Positions 55,361 to 64,000 of a DNA stretch of 64,000 nt are shown piece after piece (the stretch's first letter is position 1; every line of letters starts with the position of its first letter). This DNA comes from Nemophila menziesii (taxonomy: Eukaryota; Streptophyta; Magnoliopsida; Boraginales; Hydrophyllaceae). Below the pieces are notes generated by a model. That model saw only the letters and a program-made list of their open reading frames with translations, did no database searches and had not been told where the DNA came from. The stretch covers positions 3,782,001 through 3,846,000 of the forward strand of contig JARWIR010000039.1 in NCBI GenBank assembly GCA_029959085.1. The letters run 5' to 3'. The translations under genes and the position numbers were made by a program.

Positions 55361-55377
55361 CCCCGGCAGCGGCGCCA
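55361..55377 (-). other. Primer-binding site, tRNA-Asp type
   Basis: The minus strand reads TGGCGCCGCTGCCGGGG, complementary to the 3' end of plant tRNA-Asp except for one base. It lies six bases from the LTR end. tRNA-Asp priming is typical of Athila-like gypsy elements. Confidence 0.85.
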
Positions 55378-55383
55378 AAAACT

Positions 55384-56994
55384 TGGTGGTCCTTTGTGTG
55401 TTCTAAAAATAAATGCAATAAATAATCGAACCACAACCGCAAGTGTACGGTTGTCCCAAGTAGTATGTATGATAATACAGATTCGTTCCAAGGACGGATG
55501 GTTGATCACAATGTTTAGCAAGTAGTGATTGATGCACTTATGAAAGTAAAAGATAATAAAATGTTTGTTTGGTTTTGTTTATTAAAACTACTAAATGAAA
55601 GACAAATTATAAATGCAAGTAAAAGCTAAGACGCAAGTAAAATGATGTAAAACGCAATATGAGATGTAGTACTTGAGAACGCCAGGATCCTCCTAATCTT
55701 ATTTCCTAACTTATGTTGTTTAAGGGCTAAATCGGTCAATTACAATGGTCGGGATTCTAAATTCCTTATACCCCCGTCAGGGTGGACTATAAGGCGATCC
55801 TAAAGTGTCACTAGTCCCGTCAGGGTAAATATGATCCACCGTTGGATGTTTAAGTTTTATTACCTCATTGGCCCTAGAATTAGCTAAGTTCGTCAGAATC
55901 AATAGCTTCTATCCTAGATTGAATAAATGGTTCTGTATTTAAACCCTCCGTCAGGATGATCCAATTGCCACTAATTGGAATAGCCTAAATACTAACACCT
56001 GTTCCTAGTTCATGACGCTAAAAACAGTAAAATAATCTCAATTTATTGAAAAGAGTAAAAGCCCTAATTTAGTTTAATTCAATAAAAACCCAAATTCAAC
56101 ATTCGTTATTTCATAAAATTAGGATTCACCCATTGTTTGTTCTCAAGCACTATGAATTATTTAGCTCATATTAAAACGAAATACTAAATTAAAATAAATG
56201 GAATTCATAACTGATTACAAATAAAAGATAAAAGAAACCTAATTTCCGGAATTGGAATGACTGAGAACGGAGCTATAGACCCACTCCAGCTCTAGCAGCT
56301 TCTTCTTCCTTCCTTATGTTGCTTCTCTCTGGTGTTTTTAATTGTAAAGAATGAATTGTGTTGACACTCTCTTCTAAGGTTGAGTTGATTTGAAGAACAA
56401 ATTGAGAGGTGAGAAATAATGAGGTCAAAAGCTCCTTTTATAAGCTTAAAAACGGATTAGGGCTTGGACTTAAGAATAAATCAATAATTAAATGTCCAAG
56501 CCCAATTTCTAAGCCCAAAATCCCGTAACTGCTGATACACCTTCACTAAAACGGCTTTTCCCGATGCGTTATAACTCCGATTGACCTCATTCCAGTTGCT
56601 AAAGTTCCGTAACTCGATAAGGAATGTTTTCTCTTCAAAGGTCAGCGGCTAAATCATCGCTTAAGCACCTCGAAATCAGCAATCTATGGCCTGGAAAATG
56701 GATTTTCAGCTCTAAAAATAATATCTTCGGGATTTATCTTCAAGTCTTGACTCTATCTCGTGATCTTTGACTTTCTCCTTGGATTCCTCTTCTAGCTAAC
56801 ATCTAAAACCTGTAAACTTTACACTAAAAATACCAATATTACGCGCAAAAGCTTAATAAACTAAAAATGCTAGAATTAAAAGAGGAAAATCATAATATTG
56901 CATATTTGGTCCAAAAGTCTATCGAATTAATTAAATAAACACCAAAAATGATGTCTCCCAAGGGTCGAAAATAAGAACAATTAGGGAGACATCA
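55384..56994 (-). mobile_element. Athila-like 5' LTR, 1611 bp, minus orientation
   Basis: On the minus strand it begins TGATGTCTCCCTAATTG and ends GGACCACCA, followed by the primer site. Its 3' partner LTR is not found to the left; the internal region is cut at about 54345. Confidence 0.88.
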
Positions 56995-57157
56995 TAAAGC
57001 CAAAACAGGTACCCCACTAAAGTAGTCGTTGGAATTAATATGTTGGATTTTAACGGGAATAAAGTACAATTTGGAAAACCGGGACCCCAGTTTCATTGTT
57101 GTAGATATTGATGTTGCCACATAGACAAATCCATTGAGGGTGTTTTGCCTCTAAATA
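56994..57157. repeat. 164-bp duplicated segment, copy 1
   Basis: Nearly identical (one difference noticed) to 57453-57616. It lies between the complete minus LTR and a 78-bp LTR tip. It contains gccaaaacaggtaccccact and gggaccccagtttcattg. No coding sense is recognised. Confidence 0.85.
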
Positions 57158-57236
57158 TTGATGTCAAAATAGTCGAATAAACACCAAAAATGATGTCTCC
57201 CAAGGACATAAAATTAGAACATTTAGGGAGACATCA
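57158..57236 (-). mobile_element. LTR tip (outermost 78 bp of a minus-oriented LTR)
   Basis: Matches the last 80 bp of 55384-56994 (aataaacaccaaaaatgatgtctccc ... gggagacatca) and stops at the duplicated 164-bp segment. Confidence 0.75.
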
Positions 57237-57452
57237 CATATATATTTTTATTTTTTGGCCATTACTTGTTATGTGTTATGAAATTAAAGATGGATTGAAC
57301 TAAGAACTCCCTTAAATTGTATTTGAATATATCCCATGAAGGAAGATTTTCCATACATGCAACAAATCAAAATCTAAAAAACACACGACATTGTAGAATG
57401 AGGCCTCAAATTACGCATGATTCGGAACCCTGATATGAACCAGGTTCCCAAA
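57237..57452. other. Short unassigned spacer
   Basis: AT-rich; nothing recognised. Confidence 0.4.
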
Positions 57453-57616
57453 ATAAAGCCAAAACAGGTACCCCACTAAAGTAGTCGTTAGAATTAATAT
57501 GTTGGATTTTAACGGGAATAAAGTACAATTTGGAAAACCGGGACCCCAGTTTCATTGTTGTAGATATTGATGTTGCCACATAGACAAATCCATTGAGGGT
57601 GTTTTGCCTCTAAATA
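57453..57616. repeat. 164-bp duplicated segment, copy 2
   Basis: See 56994-57157. This copy is embedded in sequence that continues smoothly on the right into a promoter-like stretch (ctttataaatatttgg near 57658). Confidence 0.85.
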
Positions 57617-58149
57617 GTGAGCAATTAGAGCGCAAAACCCAACCCTTCTTCACCGCCATCTTTATAAATATTTGGTGAACAAATCAATCCGTCAATCCAA
57701 GCCAAAATCAAGTCAATCTTTATCATCTAAGTTTTATCAAGATCATCACTTTAATATCAACTAATTAAGGATTTCATACAGATATTCAATTTATCATCTT
57801 CATCAATGAGTTTATGTACATGCTTGATTGTATAAATAAAATGAAAAAGGAGCCAATCAAGCTTCATATGCAAATATACTCATCAAGGAGTCTGAGAATA
57901 TAATTGTATTATTTTCTCATTTAGAAGTGGTTGTTCTTGTTGTAATATATTAATCAAACACTTAGGATTTAGCTATTTCTCTAAATTATAGAATATTGGG
58001 TTTAAAGCTTGATAATTAGCCTAGTAAAAAAATCTCACTCGGGGTATGACTTAGACGGTAAAAGTCTTGGAAGATTGGTTGTGGCTGAGCCCAGAAAAAA
58101 CACATTGTAAATATTCATTTTCACATTTAAGAAAATGATAAGATTAGTT
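57617..58149. other. Unassigned, possibly retroelement internal sequence
   Basis: AT-rich; a TATA-like ctttataaat near 57658 but no ORF downstream. The stretch near 58040 (ctcactcggggtatgac) may already belong to the gypsy element that follows. Confidence 0.35.
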
Positions 58150-59367
58150 TCCTTTTAGCTTGCTAACCAAATATGATTGTTATATCATTTATATACCCTT
58201 ATAGACTTTATATCCCTTTATTTGTAGCCACATTATACACCACACCCCTTAGATTATAGGACTTTTCTATATGACCCACACCCGAATCGCAACGCTAAGA
58301 TATTCATCTTTAGAGCTTGAGTTTGGGTGATGGGTACGATTATGGGTAACACTTGGGTGATTTTTTTTATCTTATATGTATGTGCTATGTGATGATGCGC
58401 TTTTATTGTAACCCTTTATCGGGGTCTATTGAAAAAGAAAGAAAAAAGAAAAAAGTAGCATTACATCTCACATAAAAAAGAGTGTCATTGCTAACTTACA
58501 AAAAAATTTGAAAGAAAAGTACCGACAAAATGAAAATCTTATGTAATCATCGGAAAATTACTATTGGGTTATTGGGGATGCTTGTTAAGTGCATCAACTG
58601 GGTTGAGTGAGAACATATATTGAGTATAAACTCAAGCTCTAGGTCGACTATTTGATGGCTAGAGAAAATAGAGCTAAAAGCCCACTCATATTATCCAAAT
58701 ATACTATTATACCATCCCTAAGCCAACATTACAACCTTAAAGACCTTATGACTCTTGTGATCTAGAAATGATTGAGCTGACATAGAGTACTTGAGTGGAC
58801 CATTGGTTACTATGTTGAGATCCCGCGGAGCACTTTATAGCCACCGTATCAGACTAAGCAAAAAACCTATCTTTCTTGCATTACGAAGCTAATCTAATCT
58901 TGAAATCATATCGTCTTGATTGTTTGTATGACAAGTGTACGTGTGTTTTAGTTTGTAGATATTATTACATGAAACTTGCTAGGTAGTTTCTTTGGTATCA
59001 TTTTTTACATTCTTTCTCTCCCATTCTTATTGGACTTGTTTGATAGAAACTTCCCTAGTTTAGCTCTTACTTCCTCCGTCCATTTTTATTTGTCCAACTT
59101 TCTAAATGAGGGTGTCCAATATTATTTGTCCCTTTATCATTACCAAGACACTTTTTTCCTACTTTTTCTAATATTAACCCTATTTAAATAGTAGAAAAAT
59201 TAATGTAATAAATGATATCATGTATATTAATTAAGGGTGTTTGTGTAAAAATGAAAAATATTAAATGCTCTTTTTAATTCTTGTGCACCAAAAAGGTGGA
59301 CAAATAAAAATGGACGGAGGGAGTATTTTTTATTCAGTCGAGACACAAAAATTTAAGTTGGGGGTCA
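58150..59367 (+). mobile_element. Athila-like 3' internal non-coding region with polypurine tract
   Basis: Collinear with 17560-18514 at lower identity. It ends in the polypurine tract ATTTAAGTTGGGGG (59351-59364), three bases before the LTR. A Stowaway MITE is nested at 59070-59323. No env-like ORF survives. Confidence 0.7.
59070..59323. mobile_element. Stowaway MITE, 254 bp, TSD TA
   Basis: Terminal inverted repeats CTTCCTCCGTCCATTTTTAT and, on the minus strand, CTCCCTCCGTCCATTTTTAT, with flanking TA at 59068-59069 and 59324-59325. CTCCCTCCGTCC ends are diagnostic of Stowaway (Tc1/mariner-related). Confidence 0.93.
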
Positions 59368-61014
59368 TGATGTCTCTTTTATTGCGATAGATTAAGCTAG
59401 CCATGAGACATATTTTTAGGGCCATATTGTTTTATTGATAGATTATTCCCTATATTTTGATAGTTTCTCATTTCTTATCTAGTTTTGGAGATTAGTTACT
59501 TTTAAAGCTATTTGTGCGTAATTATGTGTTAAGTGTGCATATATTAGGTACTTTGATGCTATTAGATTCTAGACGATTATAAGAAGTCGAGAAAGGAAGG
59601 TCAAACCCAAGTTAAGGCGTTAAAGGACCAAAAATCAACTTTTGGAAAACGAGAACAATTGTCAGTCAAATGTAAAAATCGATTTGTTGGTGTCACCATG
59701 TGAAATTTATGAAGATTCTGAAGGAGCCCTCAGGTTCCTATATATTAATTGTAGTTAGGAGCGCGTATGAACTGATGGTTCGTGATTTGAAGTTGAGTCG
59801 AAGAAGTTCTTAAGTTGCAGCTGTCGTGGCTCGAATTAATCCACTCTTCCTTGACATGGTTTTTGGGTTGGATTAGGCCCCTTAAAGGGGGAACACAACC
59901 CATAAAACATAATTCGACTTTTATAAATTACTTTTTATCATTAGAAAAGGGTCCTTAGTTAATACTACTTCATTATTCATCAAGTCACACACCTGGAAAA
60001 GGTAGAAAAGCTTGGAGACTAGAAATTGGAGCCCTACTGCACCACTTCTACACCATTCCAGCCCAGTATTCTGGTAATTAGTATTAGTTTCTTGTCTTAA
60101 ACATGATTCTAATAGTTTTACTATTTAGTTTTATTTCTTTAATTATGAATCAAACTCCTTATAGCTTGAGTTGAATAATCGTATGAACCTTGAATGAAAA
60201 TTGATTCGTGTTTAATGTTATTTGAGATATTTTGATTTAATTAAATAGGGTTTAGTATTTTGTTGCATATGAATAAAATTATATTATGTTGTCTATATCC
60301 TAATAAAATATAGTTTGACCTTAGTATCTTAAACTGTCACCCTGGCGGGGGAGGGGGGGGGGGGGGGTTTGGAACAATATTGGTTCATATTCGTCCGGTG
60401 TGCAGTAGTGATCTTGACGGGCTTGTCTAACCGGATAATCACATAGGTTAATTACTTTCTAGCACCGAGTATTTATGTAGAATAATCTCACCCGAGGACT
60501 CTAGTAATAGATATGAAGCCTTCTAAGCTACCCTGGCGGGAGTTAGAATGAATTTAGAATTCTGATTAACAAAGAAGTACCCAAAATTCACCATTATACT
60601 AGAATCAATCATTGTCATGATAGGGTATTACTTGCAACTTGATCTATACTCTCTTATCTCACTCTTCGTCGTTATTTACTCGTTTTAGTAGTTAATTATT
60701 TAGTTTAGTTATTGCATCTTAACTTAAAAGAAAACCAAATTAATATTTATATCTTTAAATCTGTTTTTTAGTTAAAACAACTGAATCATATACAATCTCT
60801 GAGAACACGAGTCTACATTAACAAACTTAGTCTCTGTGGAGAACGCTACTATTTCTTACTTTATTACTTGCAAGTGACCCGTGCACTTGCGGGGAGTGAT
60901 CTCTCAGGGCGTTGACTGTTAGCTTATTTGGCCGCACCTTGGAAGACGATACTCCCGAAGCATGATAATAAATCAGCACTAGGGGTGTTGTGTTCCACAA
61001 GTTACGGGCCACCA
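59368..61014 (+). mobile_element. Athila-like 3' LTR, 1647 bp, plus orientation
   Basis: TGATGTCTCTTTTATTG immediately after the polypurine tract, ending GGGCCACCA at 61014. It is diverged from the other copies. It contains a G run at about 60347-60367 and the characteristic CTTGCGG near its 3' part. Being preceded by a polypurine tract it is a 3' LTR. Confidence 0.75.
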
Positions 61015-61644
61015 AGTAATATAAAAAGTATGTAAATTACCGTCTCCACATGGATTTACGAGTTAATAGAGGATTCTAGTTTAAAATTAGCAGTTGTTGA
61101 TAATAAAAAGATTAAAAAGTAAATATATTTGTTTGTTTTTTCTTGTTTAAGGATTACTACTAATATAATAGTTAAAACTAAATTAACTAAGCAAATAATC
61201 TAAAAGAGTTTGTGAGAATGGGAAGAAAGTGTAGCTTGAGACACTTGTAATCCCCACTAACTATAGCTTGGACTTACTTGAAATAATAAGGGGAAAATGG
61301 AGTATCGATTCTAATCGGGGTTCTAAAGTCTCCCTAAGTTCCTTCTAGACAAGTAAGGGGCTTTTATCTAACCCTAGGAGCCTCTTTTGAGTGACTCTAC
61401 GCAATGATATCTAGATTCTTAAAGTTTAAACCCATTATGATTACCTAATTAGTTTATCTCTTCCACGTCTTCAACTCCAAGAGGCGTAATTATATTAGAT
61501 TCACTACCAAACCTCCCTTCCGGGCACAATTTAATAACTATCAAAAAATCTATGCATATGACCATACTACAAGAATTTAACATGAAGCACAAAGATAATT
61601 ACAACAACAACAATCCCTATTTTATTTATATAGAAAATATAAAT
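61015..61644 (-). mobile_element. LTR-like remnant, minus orientation, left part
   Basis: Resembles the reverse complement of family LTRs (tctaatcggggttctaaagtctcc, ttccgggcacaatttaataac) and is split by the solo LTR at 61645. Confidence 0.45.
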
Positions 61645-63400
61645 TGATGTCTCCCGATTTGTTCTAATTATTAGCCCCTTGGAGACATCCTTTTAGGTGA
61701 ATAAATTACTTATTTGATAGACTTTTAGGCTTATTTGATCATATTGCACTTTCTCCCCTTGGAAATTAACTATTTGCAGAATCTGAGCTTTTGTGCCTAA
61801 ATTTGACTATTTTTAATGCAAAGTTAATTGGTTCTTGAATCTCATGAAAGACCAATCCAAGGAGAAGAAGTAAGAATAAAGTCTTAGTGCATTTTAGAGT
61901 GTTAGGAAGTGAATTTTAGTCGAGTTTCTATTTTTAGAGTACAGTTTCCTATTTCGATTTCTTGGTTTATTGATTTATTCTTTTTAAGCATATGCGGTTT
62001 AATTATTTATTTAATGTGAAGCTTTAAAAGATAAATGGTAATTACTTAGAGACCAAGTCAAGATAAAGATGAAAGGAAAGAAGATTTACATGGAAATAAG
62101 AAGATTTAGGAAAGATTTATTCAAAGGAGGAAAAGATAAAGCTGCCTTTTGAAATCTGAAAATCCAGCCACCTTTTGGAGATTAAATCATAATAAAAGAT
62201 TGGCATGGATTCTGGACAAATGGTCTGCACCAATAGAAATAGCTTTCCAAGACAAGCAGTTTCATATATTGGAACTTCTCAAACGGATAAATATTGAAAA
62301 AGATATGACCAAATCAAATCAGCAGAATCTTATCTTTTAGAGCTACGAATTTGAGAGTCCTTGACTTGTCTTCCACTCCAAGCAAATTCGACCTAGGGTC
62401 TTCCAACACCTATAAATACACCCCTTAGACCTCATAATTCAGTACCTCTCACAATTTATTTAATATATACATCTTTAGAGAGAGTGTCAAAGAGGCAGAA
62501 GCAAGAGCAGAAGCTGGAGACTGTCTATATCTCCAACAACAGTTCAAGCCAATTCCTCTATCTAGGTTCTTATTTTATTTCTGTTATTAGGACATGTATA
62601 GTATTAATTTCTTTACTATTTTTACTTTCGATATGAGCTAAACCTTAATTGCTTGAGAATCGCAATAAAGGGATGAACCCTAATTAATTTAATTTATGTT
62701 TTGAATTTGGGATTGTTGTGATTTAAATTGAATTAGGTCTTAGATATTGGATATTACTTTGTTCTTAATCACTATTTCTTTTCCGTACAACTAGAAATAG
62801 ATTTTAGTATTTGGGCTATTCACTTTAGTGGCGAAGTGATCATCCGACAGGGGGGGTTTGAATACAGATCTAGGTAATACCCGTGTAATGTCCGTTATTG
62901 ACCGACAGGCTTAACTAGTTACATAGCCAAAGAGGTAAAATCTTATCATCTGAAGAGCCATATTCGACCATGCAGGTTTTTATGATACTTTAGGATAGCT
63001 TCTAGGTCCACCCGACAGGGGGCTAGGAGATATTAGAGTCCCGACTAATATTATAATTCCAATTCTACCCTTAAACATAGCATAGATTATATTGATTAAG
63101 TGGATTCCTTGCGAGACTCAAGTATAGCTCATATCTGCATCTTAGTCCTTTAGTATTTATTTTCAGTTATTTATTTTCATGCATTCTTAGGATTAATATA
63201 AAAACCAAATAAATATCTTTTCTCTTTTATTTTCTGTATTTGCAATTATTACTACTTATCTGTTGAACACTTGGGTTATACCACTCCAATTCCTGAGAAT
63301 GAATCCGACTTATCGGAGTATTACTTGGACAACCGTACACTTGCGGTATTGTGGTTCCTTTTATTTTGCACTTTATTTTATAACACCCCAGGACCCACCA
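61645..63400 (+). mobile_element. Solo LTR, Athila-like, 1756 bp, TSD TAAAT
   Basis: TGATGTCTCCCG...CCAGGACCCACCA with perfect TAAAT at 61640-61644 and 63401-63405. TATA box TATAAAT at 62411-62417. Closest in sequence to the solo LTR at 51986-53589 (shared stretches such as agttttcatat and caaacggataa). Confidence 0.93.
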
Positions 63401-63405
63401 TAAAT

Positions 63406-64000
63406 TTATACAAATAAATCCTAATTAATAGTTAGGGTTCATATCGAAGTATATCAAGCAAGTAGGAATTTAAGTCATAATGGAAGAAAAGAAAGCAAAA
63501 TAAAGAAAAGACACAGTTTACGGAATAATTATACTAATTTAGGAAATAAGTGTTTTTCTTGATCTCATTTCCTCTTTCCCTTTATACAAGGCTTCCTTAT
63601 CTCTCTAATAATGATAAATGGTTTGATTAGCTGCTGAAAACATCTACTTATAGCCCCTGAAAATGTGTGGCAGAAATTAGGCTTACTTAAATGACCTAAA
63701 AGTGGGTAATGGACTCTTCTAAACCTGGACAACTTTGGGTCTCTTCAGTAAAACCTACATTAGTTTCACACCACAACTTGGAGTAAAATGCCTTTTCACC
63801 TTGTGTACTAGACAATAAGAGCGACCTTTTGCATAAATTTCGTCAGCTAATTCACTACTAATTATTTGTTATGATATTTACAAGTTCGACAGAAGCATTC
63901 TGTCGCCTTTTGAGCTTAAACTGGACTTCTTGGCTCTTGTTGTGACTTAACCAGAGTAATTTCTTCACTTTTTTACCTCGTGGGTTCATCTCGGGTTCCA
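63406..64000 (-). mobile_element. LTR-like remnant, right part, to window end
   Basis: Continuation of the remnant from 61015-61639 after the solo LTR. Includes a possible minus-strand TATA (ctacttatagcccc near 63645). Continues off the window. Confidence 0.4.

Overview
The window is nuclear DNA of a plant, almost certainly a eudicot. It is AT-rich, its genes have GT-AG introns, and plant-specific repeats dominate: Sirevirus-lineage copia and Athila-like gypsy LTR retrotransposons, L1-type LINEs with DUF4283/zf-CCHC ORF1 proteins, tRNA-derived SINEs, and Stowaway and Tourist MITEs. I cannot name the species. Only three cellular genes look intact: a cytosolic-type methionine sulfoxide reductase B (3629-4348, +, three exons, 138 aa), a RING-type E3 ubiquitin ligase of the RF298/RF4/MIP1 family (CDS 21181-23622, +, 791 aa, with a 5'-UTR intron and upstream ORFs), and an F-box protein (44990-46698, -, at least two coding exons, 394 aa). 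They are functionally unrelated and sit as islands among transposable elements.

Layout. 1-3361: the 5' LTR of a minus-strand Sirevirus-type element that runs off the left edge, inserted into a LINE ORF1. 3629-4348: MSRB. 4691-6190: a deleted SINE and a 5'-truncated LINE. 6280-6730: a repeat rich in CCTAGGCG. 7030-14780: a long decayed plus-strand LINE split by a 2.08-kb solo LTR with a perfect 5-bp target duplication. 15099-19975: paired palindromes, a decayed ORF resembling 'putative plant transposon protein', a gypsy 3' non-coding region and a 460-bp tandem array. 20561-23622: the RING gene. 24396-29503 and 39854-44580: two copies of a roughly 5-kb segmental duplication, each starting in a 262-bp tandem array. 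Between them lie a LINE (29504-31690) and a recent LTR-internal-LTR-internal Sirevirus array (31691-39853) with gag but no pol and an unrelated 412-aa ORF. 44990-46698: F-box gene. 47234-48530: small MITEs and LINE scraps. 49658-64000: a nest of about 1.6-kb Athila-like LTRs (TGATGTCTCC...CCACCA) in both orientations, two of them clean solo LTRs, one attached to a tRNA-Asp primer site and a 303-aa gag-position ORF, and one preceded by a polypurine tract.

The most unusual structure is a pair of 12-bp palindromes (consensus GCGGTGTACCGC) whose starts are 20-21 bp apart. Pairs occur twice in each of three Sirevirus LTRs, upstream of the TATA-like box in the two recent copies. They also occur twice upstream of the 412-aa ORF inside the Sirevirus, and at least four times upstream of a decayed relative of that ORF at 15.1-15.4 kb. 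This suggests a regulatory or recognition module travelling with that ORF. All gene and family names come from motif recognition by eye; no database search was run.
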